This document shows positions 1-12,596 of a stretch of DNA of 64,000 bases, one piece after another; positions within the stretch are counted from its first letter, which is position 1; each line of letters opens with the position of its first letter. Under the pieces are notes generated by a model that had not been told where the DNA came from, made no database searches, and worked only from the letters and a program-made list of their open reading frames with translations. The position numbers were made by a program, and so were the translations under genes. Source of the DNA: Pseudopithomyces maydicus (Eukaryota; Ascomycota; Dothideomycetes; Pleosporales; Didymosphaeriaceae); assembly GCA_026873275.1 (NCBI GenBank), contig JANTUC010000009.1:1488001-1552000 (forward strand), written 5' to 3'.

Positions 1-700
1 ATTCTTTAATTTACCTTCTTTACTTATCTATTTAAACAACTTCCTAACTTAGTAATTTTTAAAGGAGATTAGAAGGATTTCCGCTGTTTTTAATCTAAAA
101 TTTATTAAAAGATAAAAACTAACGCTAATTAATTTTTTACCCCTGCTAAAAGAATATCCTATATAACTAATTAACTAAAAGGCCCTATCTACGCGCAGAT
201 TTTATTATATATTTTAGATAGTAAGTGCTAGCTATCTAACTATTCTAATATTTTACGTATTCTAGAATAAGCCTATAGAGACCCTAATTATATAAATAAT
301 ATATATAAGAAGTTATTCTAGCTAAAGTAGTAGAATAAGGAGTTTATTATTTTTTATACTAAGTTTTAACGCCTTGCCCTAGAAGAAGAGATTTAAAAGA
401 ACTTTTAAACTACCTTATTAAAAGTTATTTTATTTTATAAGCTAAAGAACTAGCTCACTAATATAAACGCGCCTAATTATAATATATATAAGTTTATTAC
501 TTTCTTATAGAAGCTAAAAAATAAAAGAAAATATTATAATAATTTATTTAATACCTGCGCCCCGCGATAGAATATATATATTATAATCCGCGCGAAGTGG
601 GGCAGGAGCTTATTATTATAACCACTTCTACTCCTAGCCGCCGGATCCTAAGTCGCTTAGAATATATAATTAATACTAGTCCTAACTATTATATATAACG
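1..700 (+). mobile_element. RIP-degraded retrotransposon gag relic
   Basis: AT-rich sequence with no surviving long reading frame. If TAA and TAG are read as glutamine (the expected result of CAA/CAG mutated by RIP), positions about 235-560 give a continuous gag-like stretch containing motifs such as KLFQLKQQNKEF and FQRLALEEE, typical of the retrotransposon Gag domain of fungal Ty3/gypsy elements. It is a second gypsy-type relic, separate from the element that starts near 1084. The left end lies outside the window. Confidence 0.6.
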
Positions 701-788
701 CATAGACTAAAGTCCCGCACGGGATCTTAGGACTTATAAAATAAATAAAAATATAGAAGCTAATAAGACATAATTATACGCAAATATA

Positions 789-864
789 GGATTTTAGAAC
801 TTATAGAATTTTGGGACTTATAGGATTTTAGGACTTATAGGATAATAGGACTTATAGGACTAAT
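789..864. repeat. Short tandem repeat in decayed LTR region
   Basis: A unit close to GGACTTATAGGATTTTA is repeated about four times with small changes between roughly 789 and 864. It lies just upstream of the left copy of the 180-bp direct repeat, so it may belong to the 5' LTR of the gypsy element. The right-hand copy has no such tandem block. Confidence 0.6.
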
Positions 865-904
865 TATATATATAAAGACTTAAGTATCCTACTAGATATT
901 TATA

Positions 905-1083
905 TTTAACCTATTTATTAATCTATTATTTAGATTCACTTAGGCCTCCTTATTAATTTAGTATTATTTATAATACTAATACTAACTATCCTATTAACTT
1001 ATTTATATAGTTAATAATCCTTCTCCCTCCGTAAGTTACTCCTGCCTAAGAATTAACCTTAACTTCTAGGACTAGCTACCCTT
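905..1083 (+). repeat. Left copy of a ~180-bp direct repeat (probable LTR 3' part)
   Basis: This stretch matches 7155-7341 along its whole length. The differences are almost all C/T or G/A transitions (for example CTAACTATCCTATTAACT against CTGACTACTCTATTAACC). The pair flanks the gypsy coding remains, as LTRs would. Similarity is lost upstream of about 905, so only the 3' portion of the LTR, or an LTR plus leader, is recognisable. Confidence 0.65.
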
Positions 1084-4000
1084 ATAATTATAATATTTTA
1101 AATACCCTTAATATAAGCAATTTTAATAATCTTACTCTATTTAATAATCCTAATAGTAAAGCTGCTAAACCGGACTTATATAATAATAATTAATATAAAC
1201 TTAAGATATAGCTATTTTAATTTAACCTATACTTCTATTATGTTAATAAGGATATAAAAGATAAGAATAAAGTTATCTTTATTACTATATATATAAGAGG
1301 TGAACTAGCTAATTAGATTTAGCTATATATTAAAGTATACCTTTTAGCAGAAAACTAAGAAGGAAACTAAATTAACTAACTTATTAAAAACTATAATACC
1401 TTCTATACTTAAATTAAACAACTCTTTAGTTTAGCTAATAAAAAGTCTTACACTAAAGAAGCTATTTAACGCCTTTAATAAATGCACTTAGTAGTTAAAT
1501 ACACTATAAAGTTTAAACACTATACTATATAAACCTAATAGAATAATAATTCCCTATATAAAATATATAAGTAAGATCTTAAAAAATTTATATATAAAAA
1601 TTCCTACGCAGCGGAGCCACGATTAATATAATATAAAAACTTTATAATAAAATTATTAGAATTAATGCAGAATGGCATAAATTATATTAAGAATATAAGA
1701 ATTATAAAAAATTCTAATCTATATATAGCAAGTCAAGCAGACAAACCAGTTATTATATAATTACTACTAAATAATAGGTTATAAACGACCCCTACAGCTA
1801 CTAGCTAATAGAATTAAATAATATAATAGTAAGGAAGGAGGAGAAGAAAACTAGAATATATAATAAAGTCTTTAAAAATATTAATAGACTAAATAGACTT
1901 AAGCGCGCCTTTAGTAAACCTTAAAAAGAGACCCTATTTAATTAAAAGGAGTAACGCACTTATTTTAATTATAATAAATTAAATTATATTACTAGAAACT
2001 ATAGATCTAAGAATAAGATTATTAAATAGTTAAATGTAATTACTATCGCTAATAATTAGGACGATAAAGATAAATAGGTTATTATAAATAGTATAAGTGA
2101 TATAAACCTAAATAAATACTTAGATTTAAATAATTTACAACTTTACAAGGATCTATATAAAGAACCTATTAATAACTTTAAACTTATATAAGTGTAAGCA
2201 CTTACGCCATATCCTTAAGCTAAATTAATTAATATTATAAAGTACCTTAATAAACTCACGTAAACGGAACCTCTAGAAGAAGAATTCTAACTATAAAATA
2301 AAGATCTTCCTAAAAGATCAGTCCTATACCTAGATAATTAATAACTTAAGTATATTAATAAAGCTAATATTGAATGGGGATAAGAAAAATACTAATAATA
2401 GTTAAAGTAAAAAGTCTATAAAAACGAGAAAGAAACCTATAAACTAGATTATATACTAGACTACTAAAACCCTAAATATATATATATTAATTAGAAACTA
2501 TACAACTATAATTAGTATACTATTTACTATAGGGCTAAAAAAATATTAATTTCTTTTTAAGTAGTTTTGCTGCTAATAGGAATAATTTAATTATCTAATT
2601 AATAATTATAATATATATCTCTAGGATAAGCAAACTCGATAATACTTTCTAGAATACCTTAAAGGAGAAAATATAATAATAATACTTATTATTAACGGCA
2701 TATATATATAAGAATATTAATAAATATGCTTATATAAGGATTACTAGAAGTATATAAAAATTAAAACTATATTTAGATTTAGTAAAAATAAATAGTTTAA
2801 TATAATAGAGATAAGTAAACCCTTTAAATATAAATAAGTAGATAAAAAAGGTAAGTAATCTTTTTTAGGCTAATAAGCGGACTTAGTAGAGTTATAATAG
2901 AATTAAATATATTAGTAACTAACTAGGTATTACTTATTAAGCTACTAGTAATACTTAATAAAAGTATATAGATTAAAGCTTTACTAAATTTAGAAGCCTA
3001 AAAGAACTTTATTTTAAAGAAAACTATTTAAAGAGCTAAACTTAAAGAATAACTTAAGAAAACTCCTTTAACTATCTATATTATAAATAGATACTAATTA
3101 CTAGGACAATTAAATATACAACTTAAGGTTATAACAACACTTAAGATCTATAAGTACTAAGAAAGAATTATTTTAGACGTCTTAAATATAAGTTAATATA
3201 ACTTAATTCTAGGTATCCCTAGCTACAAAAGTATAACCTATAAATATATTAGGGAAAAAGAAAGCTTTTAATAAAGAACTATAAATATATATTATAGTTA
3301 AAACCTATATATTACACGACGCTAATAGCAAATAAAAGTATAATTAATAATTTAAACTTGCAATAAAAAGTTAATAAACTAAAATTACTTTTAATAGACG
3401 CTGGCAGGCACTACTAGATTAAAAAATATAAAAAGAAAAAATATATAACTTATAATATTCCTAATAAATATAAAGAATAAAGTTATTTATTTTAGAAAGA
3501 GGAAGGAAAAGTAAACCTACCTAAATACTAATTCTAGAATTATATAATTAACTTAGAAGAAGGGAAAACGCCACCCTTTAGACTATTATATAGTAAATTA
3601 AAAAAAGAACTCTAATAAGAAAAGGACTTTATTAAGAAGAACCTTAATAAAGGATATATATAAGAATTAAAGTTACCTACAGTAAGTCTATTTATATTTA
3701 TACTTAAAAAAATAGAGAACTATAACCATATATTAATTATTAAGTACTTAATAACATCATAATTAAGAATAGATACCCGTTACTAAATATATTAGAATTA
3801 TAAGACAGACTTTTAAGAGCCAAGATATTTACAGCTATAAACTTAAAAGATAAATACTACCTTATTAGAATAAAAGAAGATAAAAAATAGAAGACAGCAT
3901 TTAAATTATAATACAGCCTATTTAAATATATAATTATACTATTTAAACTAACTAATGCACCAGTAATATTCCAGGAATTAATTAATAATATACTTAGAAA

Positions 4001-6420
4001 CTACCTTAATATCTTTATAGTTACCTACTTAAATAATATCTTTATATACTTAAAAAATAAGCAAGAACACGTAAAGTATATTAAAATTATATTAGAAGCT
4101 TTATAAAAAGCCTATTTAAGGATTAAACTAGAAAAATATAAATTTTATATTACGGAACTAGAGTTCCTAAAATATATTATTAATATAAAAGGCTTTAGTA
4201 TAAGCCTAAATAAAATTAAAACTATATAAGTATAGCTAATCCTAAAAACTATAGGAGATATGCGAGAATTCCTAGGATTTTATAGATTTAATAAGATAAT
4301 TTATTAAGGATTACTTTAAAATCACTATATCCTTAACAGCACTAACTAAGAAGGATATAGTATTTAAATAAATAAAATAATATAATTAAGCTTTTAAATA
4401 ATTAATATAAGCAAGCATCAGTGTACCAGTCTTAGTTACTTTTAAAAGTAACAAACCACTATATATAGAGACTAATATAAGTAATTTAACTATTAGAGCA
4501 TGCGCAAAATAAAAAAAAGATAAATAATAATATCCTATTACTTACTACTCTTATAAGTTTATTAATATAGAAACACGCTACAATATCTATAATAAAGAAT
4601 TATATACTATTATTAAAGCACTTAAGCACTAAAGAATCTATATATATAAATACTTAGAACTTACAATCTTTATAGACTATAAGAACCTATTATAATTTAT
4701 AATAATAAAAGAATTGACATTGTAATAAGCACAATAGTTAGAAGCCCTTAAATAGTATAAATTTAAAATCCTATATATACTAGAAAAAAAATAGACGAGT
4801 AAATACTCTTAGTAAAAAAAAATCTTATAAGAAATAAGATTAAAATATATTTAGTAATCCTTAAGGAAAATAAAAATAAATCGCTAGAATCTATAGCGGA
4901 ACTTAACCAACTAATAATAATTACTAAAGATATACTAAAGGAACAATAGGAAGAGGTAATATAATAATACTATAATAACCCTCTTTATAAATATCCCGGA
5001 ATTAGTAAGATAATAGAACTAATCTAATAAAATTATAATTTTAAAAGAATTAAAAAAATTATAACTATTTATATTAGGAAGTGCGCAGACTACTAAAAGA
5101 ATAAGTATATAATATATTTAAAGTATAGAGAAATATAAGCTATTAAAATACCTACAGCACTATAAAAAGACATTATTATAAATTTTATTACTAGACTATT
5201 AGAATCTATAGACTCAGCTATAGAAGTTAAGTATAATATAATATTAATTATTATAAACAGATTTATAAAGTACGCCAAAATAATACCCTATAAGAAGGAA
5301 TACACTATAGACTAACTAAAATATCTTATACTTAATAGACTTATAAAATACTATAGTATACTAAAAACAATTATTAGCAATAGAGATAAACTCTTTATAT
5401 TAAATTATTAAATAATACTTATAGCACTTATTAAAATAAAATAAAAGCTATTAATAGCTTATCACCCGCAGACAGACAAATAAACAGAATATATTAACTA
5501 AATTATAAAAATATACCTACGCATCTACTATAATAAGAAAAAAGATAATTAGGTTTTATTATTACTTTTAGTATAAATAGCATATAACAATAAAGAATTA
5601 GTAATAACTGGAATTACACTATATTATATAAATTATAGAAAATATCTATATCTCTTTAATTAAATTTTACTAACAGTTATTAATACAATAGAAGCAAAGA
5701 AAACTGTAGAAATTATAAAATAAATATATAAAGAATTATAAGAAAATCTTAAAAAGTCTTAATAATAAATAATCTCCTATATTAATAAAAAATAAAAAAC
5801 GGCACCTTAGCTAAAGAAAAGGGATAAAATATATCTATTTATAAAGAATCTTTGCACACAAAAGAAGAAATATAAGAAATTAAATTATATTAAGGTTAGA
5901 CTATTTTTTATTTCTAAACAGATATTACTAATAAACTATAAATTAGAACTATCGCCAGATATAAAGATATATCTAGTATTTTATATATTATTATTAAAAC
6001 CAGCAGATCTAGAAACGCTAATTTAAATTACCTTTTATTACTAAGCTAAGGAAAAAATAAGTTTAAAGTAGAATATATTTTAGATATACGATATAACTTA
6101 GAATAAGGAAATAATAAATACCTTATTAAGTGGAAAGGATACCCCAATAGCAAAAATATATAAAAACTAGAAAAGAACCTAAGTAACTATTAATAAAAAC
6201 TAAAGGAGTACTATAATAAGATAACGCTATTACTATAGAGAAGGACATAAAAACGTACCTAAGTACTTAAGGAAGAAACCGGAATTAATAAAAAATTATT
6301 TAATAAGTTTAAGATTGCCTATATCGCAGGCGAATAATCTATTAAAGTATTTACTATAGAATAAGCTAATAATATTATATTTACCATTTTGCCTTCCACC
6401 TCTATATCTATAATAAAATA
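1084..6420 (+). mobile_element. RIP-degraded Ty3/gypsy retrotransposon with chromodomain
   Basis: No intact ORF, but reading TAA/TAG as Gln recovers a full gag-pol order. A CCHC zinc knuckle whose cysteines have become tyrosine lies at about 1951-2010. Reverse transcriptase lies at about 3560-4290, with the catalytic YLDD turned into YLNN near 4020-4045. RNase H is at about 4430-4790 and integrase at about 4970-5900, including a surviving QTDKQTEYINQ stretch near 5470-5505. A chromodomain (LIKWKGYP) sits at about 6080-6240. Loss of Gln codons, D to N and C to Y changes are all C-to-T or G-to-A transitions, as RIP predicts. The element is certainly non-autonomous. The chromodomain suggests it once targeted heterochromatin. 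Confidence 0.9.
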
Positions 6421-7154
6421 TAAAATCTTCTTATAAGCACGCTTTTTAGCTTAAACTAATATTTTCTTATCTTTTAATAACCTAGTAATAACTAATACTA
6501 ACTCCTTTTTATCCTCTTTAATCTTCTTTTTATACTCTTTATAAGTCTTATCAAGAGATGCCCATAATATATTAATATAAGGATAACTTTAGCGAATACA
6601 TTTAATATATTTTAAGCCTAAATTAAGTATAATATAATACTCGCGATTTTTAGCGTTATAGTTAAAATAAGGAGATTCTGCAATAGTATTAACCTAAAAA
6701 ATTTTATTATATAAATAGAGCTTATAAATAGTAGATTTAGCAGGTATATTAACCTATATACTTAAGCGTATACTATAGGGTAGACGCTTATATAAGATAA
6801 GTAAGTATAATTATATAATTTAGGGATAAATTGGTTAAAGAGAGGAGATAATATTATAATTTAAATTTTAATATAAAGTTACTGCGTCTTATACCTGTTA
6901 GCAGCTTACTATAAGGTTAGTAATTTTTATAATTACGCGTTATACCGCATAACTGTACTATAATTATATAATTATATAAGTACTTTATAACGAGCACTTC
7001 GTATCTATACTTAATATTCTACTACTTAGTAGAGAGCGCTTAATAGTAAACGCTTAAAAGAAAGTACTTAATAAAAAGTAGTTTTTAGGAACTACTCGCT
7101 AGTAAGTAAGGCTAATATAAAGTATATAAAAATCTAAATATTAACTTAAATACT
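6421..7154. mobile_element. Decayed AT-rich tail between gypsy coding remains and right repeat
   Basis: No ORF. The minus strand at about 6440-6560 reads as a Lys-rich relic (for example YKEYKKKIKEDKKEL), possibly a second coding segment of the same element or a nested insertion. The rest, to 7154, has no recognisable content and is probably the 5' part of the right LTR. Confidence 0.4.
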
Positions 7155-7341
7155 TATATTTAACCTATTTATTAATCTATTATTTAGATTTACTTAGGCC
7201 TCCTTATTAATTTAGTATCATTTATAATACTAATACTGACTACTCTATTAACCTATTTATACAGTTAATAACCCTTCTCTCTCTGTAAGTTGCTCCTGCC
7301 CGAGAACCAACCTTAACCTCTAGGACTAGCTACCCTCGTGG
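7155..7341 (+). repeat. Right copy of the ~180-bp direct repeat (probable LTR 3' part)
   Basis: Matches 905-1083. This copy keeps more cytosines (for example CCCGAGAACCAACC where the left copy has CCTAAGAATTAACC), so the left copy is the more heavily mutated. It closes the gypsy element; the sequence that follows belongs to a copia-type relic. Confidence 0.65.
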
Positions 7342-9400
7342 TCTTAACAAAAAGACCCTACTCTAGAAACTATTTCTATAACCCTATTAAATTAGCCTAA
7401 CTATATAAAGTAACTAGACTAGCCCTTAAAGAGGCTACTCTTAGCGCTTATTTTATATAAAAAAAGGGTAAGACTATTACCTACTATAGAATAGCCCTTA
7501 GACATCTTTATTAACTTAAAAGTAAATTAAGTAACTAAGCTAGATAAGAAGGACCTATTAGCCTTTAAGTTATTTAGATTACTCTCTATTTTATTAATTA
7601 ATATCTTAAGATCTTTGCTAAAATAGTTACTAGAACTAGTTCTATTAGGTGAGGTTATATAATAAGTATTAGTAGTATACCTTAACTTAAGGGCTAATAT
7701 AATAGAATATTAGGTATTCTTATAATTAAATAAGGGAGTTATAGATTTATTGGCGGCAAATTGCTATAGATATTATAACCTATACTCTAGACTAATTATA
7801 TTATTTTATTTTTAAAAGTAGCTGCTAAGACAGCTAATAAAAGTTTAAAGTTCTAAATAGTTTATTAAGTAAAGAAGGATAAATACTAAAAGAGCTGGCT
7901 AGAGACTATAAAACTAGAGCTAAAGTCGCTTTATAATAATAAAATATAAAAGCTGGTATCTAGACTAATAAATAGATAAGTCCTAGACGGTAAATAGGTA
8001 TATAAAATTAAAAGGGGACTATAAGGAGAAATCCTTAAGTATAAAGCCTACTAGGTAGTTAAGGGTTTTAAATAAAAAGAAGAAATTAATTATAGTAAAA
8101 CTTTTACCTTAATAGTTAAGTCTATAAATTATAAGGCTCTCTTCGCAATTATAGCTACCTTAGACTTAAAGATATACTAAATAGATGTTAAAACTGCCTT
8201 CCTATATAGAGAGGTAGAAGAAGAAATCTATATAGAACAGCCCTAAGAACTAAACGATAAAGTTAAGTCTAACTAAGTATACTGCCTAAATAGGGCACTA
8301 TATAGATTAAAACAGTTACTTTAAATCTAGTATAATACGCTATTAATATTTCTAAATATACTAAGGCTATACCCTCTCTTATTAGATGTTAGCGTATTTA
8401 TAAAAGGTAAAACATTTATTATAATATATATAAACAACCTCCTTATTGCCGGCCCTAGCTTATAAAAAATTAATATACTTAAAGGTAAGCTTACAACCCG
8501 CTTTAAGATATCTAATCTAGATAAATACTCCTTCTACTTAAGTATAAAAATTATTAGAGATAGGCGAAACTAAATAATTCGCCTATTATAAAAGGCCTAT
8601 TTTAAGAAGATTCTTAGGAACTTTAATATACTAGAAAGTAAGCCTATAGCCACTCTAATAGATACTATAGAATTATAAAAGAAACCTATTAACTACTAAA
8701 TAATAATTTTAGAAATATATTAGTACTAAAGGGTAATTAGCTTACTAATATATCTAATACTAAATATAAGACCTAATTTTATCTTCGCAGTTTCAGCCCT
8801 CTTTAAATATATAATAAACCCTATAATAGCCTATACCTTAGTAGTAAAAAGGGTCTTTCACTATCTTAATGGTATACAGAACTTAAAGCTAGTATTTAAA
8901 GAAGATATAGAACCTCTAATAGGCTATATAAACGCTTCTTAGGTAAATAATAAAGATACTAGATAATCCACTTTAGGATACCTTTTTAATATTAGTAGTA
9001 GGGCTATTAGCTAAAGTTTAAAAAGGTAAGCTATAGTAGCCCTTTTAAGCTATAAAGCAGAGTATATAGGGGAGATAAATATAGTAAAAGAAGCTATTTA
9101 GCTAAAATAGCTGTTATATAAAATATTTATAATAAATATAGTAGTTACAGTAACAATTATTTAGGTAGATAATTAGAGCGCTATTACTCTTACAAAAAAT
9201 CTAATTTAATATACTAGAACTAAGTATATAGATATCTAGATATACTTTATTTAAGAATAAGTAACTATTAGAATTATTTAACTACGCTATATACTAATAA
9301 AAGAGTAAATTATAGATAGCCTAATAAAGTTACTACCTAAAGATATCTTCGCCCACTTTTATATTATACTAGGTCTAGAAAACTTTTACTAATTATATAT
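7342..9400 (+). mobile_element. RIP-degraded Ty1/copia reverse transcriptase and RNase H
   Basis: With TAA/TAG read as Gln, positions about 7890-9395 give a continuous copia-type reverse transcriptase followed by RNase H. Diagnostic pieces are IDVKTAFLYREVEEEIYIEQ (about 8178-8240, originally QMDVKTAFLNG-like), YINNLLIAGP (about 8425-8455, from YVDDLLIAGP), and near the end SYKAEYI and a DNQSA-like RNase H/connection region. Domain order RT then RNase H at the 3' end is that of copia elements, in which integrase lies upstream. Upstream sequence (7342-7890) is too decayed to assign. Directly abuts the right gypsy repeat. Confidence 0.85.
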
Positions 9401-10750
9401 ACTATTTATTATAAATACCCTACCCTGCTGCCTAGGCTATATAATTAAATATTAGGTAATATATTACCGCTAATTAAATATAAGCAATAATCCTACTAGA
9501 CGTTACCTATTAGGCTTAAAGGGAGCTAGTATCTACCCGCTTTTTTATTACTCTCTACTTTTATACTTTACTAACGTATAACCAGTTATATATATAATTT
9601 ATAAATAAAACGAAATGTAAAGCAGAAAGCTCACAGCCTACTTTTAAATTCCCTATTATTCTTGAAATATAAAAATAGATTAAACCTTTACTACTAGCTT
9701 AAAAATACTAATCCCTATAAAAATTAACTACTTATTTTTAAAATATTTCTAAAGTCTAAGGCATTACTAGAGCTAATAGAATACTTTTTTATAAGGGATA
9801 TAATAGCCTGGCTTACTCTTATTATTAAAAAATACCTTAATAAACTAAGACTATACCTAAAATTAATAGCCTATAAGGATGCTAATATAAAAAGATAAGT
9901 TAAATTTTAAGAATATATATACACCGCTATAGATAAAAATAGAGAGCTTATAATAGAGGATAGTAAAGTTAAGATAATTAAAATAAAAAATAGGCTATTT
10001 AGATAACTAAACCACTTATAATATAATAAGTAACTTCCTTCTTGCACTCTTTATTAATAAGAATATTTATATTAACTTATTTATTATATCTCTAGCCTCT
10101 GCAGCTATCCCTTTAGGGTATAGTAAAATTAATAATTATAAAGTAACTGTTAATTACTTCGGCCTAAATAAGGTAATACTTAAATATATATAGGTAGGAG
10201 TATACAGCAAGCGCGCTTTTAGTAGTAAAGGATTATATATTTATAACTCTAAAAGTAAAGGCTACCTAATTATAGAAAATTATAAGAATAGTAAGTATCT
10301 AAAGGGAAAAATAGCTATATATAATAGCTTTTAATACTAGTTCTACCTATTATATAAGAATTAGAGTATCTAAGACGTCTACTTTAATAATAACTAAAAG
10401 GCTAATAATAGGTACATTAAATAGGCCTATAAATTTATTCTATAGCTAATAGAGGACCTAAATATCCTATTTAGAATTTTAAAGGATAACGCTTACTTAA
10501 GCTATTTTAGTAGCTTTATTAAGCTAAATAAGGCTTAAATATAATAATACTCTTTTTCCTAAGACACTATTAGGTTTTTTAATAAAATTACTTAATAATT
10601 ATATAGGTAGTAAAGGGAGTGTTTAAAGAAGCAGCTAGGATAAAACTAAGTATATAATTAACTTAGCTACCCTATTTCCTTATACTATATATGCTTAGCC
10701 TCTCTATAGTACTGCTAACACAATTAAGGAATATCTAACTGTCTACTATA
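9401..10750. mobile_element. Unassigned AT-rich decayed repeat sequence
   Basis: Composition and dinucleotide habit are the same as in the recognisable retroelements to the left. No domain can be recovered with confidence in any frame. It may hold the copia 3' LTR and gag of another element. The AT-rich texture stops abruptly around 10735-10760. Confidence 0.5.
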
Positions 10751-10765
10751 CCTTTCGACAATATT

Positions 10766-11710
10766 ATGCCCGGACCACTGAGGCGAAGGTCTTGGTGGGG
10801 TGAAAGACGGGACCTGTACACTCTCCTTTGGAAGTTTAGGGGAAGTCAAGCCAGTGAGCCTCGGGATATGATATACGCTTTGCTTGGAATCTCGTCTGAT
10901 GGTCCGCTCTTTGCCGAAAGTCTACGGCCAGACTACACAAAACCAATTGATCAATTGATCAACGACGTAATATCGTCCATATTCTCTGGCCTTGGGACCG
11001 GGCGCTTTCGAACCATGTATGCTTTCTTGAATACTATTACGGATATACCCCAAAGGTCGTTCTATGCTGCTGTACTGACAGGCAGAGCCACTGACGTCGC
11101 GCCTTTTCTATACAAAGCTCGCCAAGAGTGGAAAGCCCAACTCTTAAATGCTGAAAGTCTTGTAGCTGCAGCATCCAACGAAAGATATGGAGCGGAAGTT
11201 GTGGAAACTCTCTTGGATTCACAGGGACATGGAATCGAAAGGTTCTGCAATTCATACATTACTGCAACAGCAATTGCGGCTGCGATAGGGAACCATCAGT
11301 CTGGAATAGATGTTATACGCGTGTTTCATCGTCGCTGTGATGAAAAATTAAGGGACAAATTAATGTGCTTTGTACACCAGGCCGCAGTGTCCGATATTGG
11401 CTGCGGGAACGACATTCTTAAAGACTTCTTTCATAATCAACGAGTCACCACGACAGAAGAAAGTGCACATCCATATATATATCCTGGTTTATCCCCAGCT
11501 CGTAAATTTATTCGGAACGAAGCGTATGTTTGGAACGATCTCTCTCAAGGTCTTACAGAGGCCGTAGAGGTAGCGGAGAAGATAGTGCAATATCTGAAAA
11601 CTGATCTATCAGAGGATGTGAGTCAAGAGACCAGAAAAGCGTTATGTTTTAAAAGGCGAGACGACTCCTGGTTTCTTGGTTATGAGTTTGTATCCTCAAT
11701 GGATGTGTGA
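10766..11710 (+). pseudogene. 5'-truncated HET-domain protein relic
   Basis: The 314-codon frame begins almost exactly at the repeat border and has an in-frame stop just upstream at 10736, so the first ATG at 10766 is probably internal to the ancestral protein. Residues 10-60 (RDLYTLLWKFRGSQASEPRD, then MIYALLGISSDG and LRPDYTKP) match the C-terminal part of the HET (heterokaryon incompatibility) domain. The remainder carries degenerate ankyrin-like repeats of the kind that follow HET domains in fungi (AASNERYGAEVVETLLD, AAIGNHQSGIDVIRVF). Intact HET proteins trigger cell death on fusion of unlike hyphae. Here the N-terminal half of the domain is missing, so function is unlikely. GC content is normal, unlike the adjoining DNA, suggesting that repeat insertion removed the 5' end. 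A small functional remnant protein cannot be ruled out. Confidence 0.7.
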
Positions 11711-12596
11711 TATGGTATCGATCAGTAAATTCCATCTCTCATAGTCTGAAAGCCTGCGAAGGAAGCGCTAAAATATAGCATCCTAGGTCCTATCTTCCGT
11801 ATCACAATCGTAGTGTACTGATATTGAAATAAAAAGTGCGGGTTGAACATGTATACTTTCTTAATTGATAGCCAATTAATCAAACTGTCTACAATTTATG
11901 TATGGTTCACTACGTAACACTCTTCTTCCAATCAGCGGACAACATAATAACCATTTCAAGGCTGAATCAAGCAGAGGTTTCATCCATCATATCCAAAAAT
12001 AGCGATCAGGTAACTGCACGCGATGCATTATTCAAAGGCGGAGAAACCCTAAAACTTGGCGATGAGATACAGACAAAACATATTGTTAATGCCAGTCTAT
12101 ATGGTTGCATTGACTTTATTAACCCCAGATGTTCCCTAAGGGTTTCACTAGACGCTTGAAACACCTCATTCGTTTCCCGAAGTGGCATAAGATCGAAGCT
12201 TCCCTAACAGTGTTTGCATGCGCGGAGTCCACGACGTCTGAGGCATGTGGCTTGGCCTGATGTCTTGAGTGTTTGATCAACTCGTTTGACGCTGGACAAC
12301 ACCCTGGCAAGTCATCAGCAAATCAAGAGCCAAACGGATCGAGAAGAAGAATAGGGTAGCGATTATTATTGTTGGGTATTTTCATTATCGTCAGATCGAC
12401 TGACATTTTCTATACACTAAGGTCTACCATTCTGGTACGGCCCAGAGGATCCGTATCCATCTCACTGCCCCAAATTCCATCTCCAAACCCTGTCTCAGTC
12501 CCCTAAGAAAATATGTTCAAAAATGACTGTTTTGCAAACAATGACCACCCGCCTGCTTTGACCTAGAAGGCGGGTAGGAAGGATAAGCTGAGATGT
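11711..12596. other. Intergenic: HET relic 3' flank and 3' side of secreted-protein gene
   Basis: No gene I can support. An 85-codon frame at 11902-12159 has no recognisable content. The right end (12547-12575) holds a hairpin in the 3' UTR of the minus-strand gene that stops at 12597. Confidence 0.6.
12547..12575 (-). other. 8-bp hairpin just downstream of a stop codon
   Basis: ACCCGCCT (12547-12554) and AGGCGGGT (12568-12575) are perfect inverted repeats with a 13-nt loop, 22 nt past the stop codon of the minus-strand secreted-protein gene. It would form a GC-rich stem in the 3' UTR of that mRNA. Role unknown. Confidence 0.5.

Noticed and set aside
5093..5278. 61-codon minus-strand frame in the AT-rich block
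   Set aside because: It is antisense to the decayed gypsy integrase and consists almost only of Ile, Tyr, Phe and Leu codons, as AT-rich DNA produces by chance.
11902..12159. 85-codon frame downstream of the HET relic
   Set aside because: No domain, no clear splice link to the HET frame, and no promoter. It could be a decayed continuation of the HET-associated repeats, but I cannot support it.
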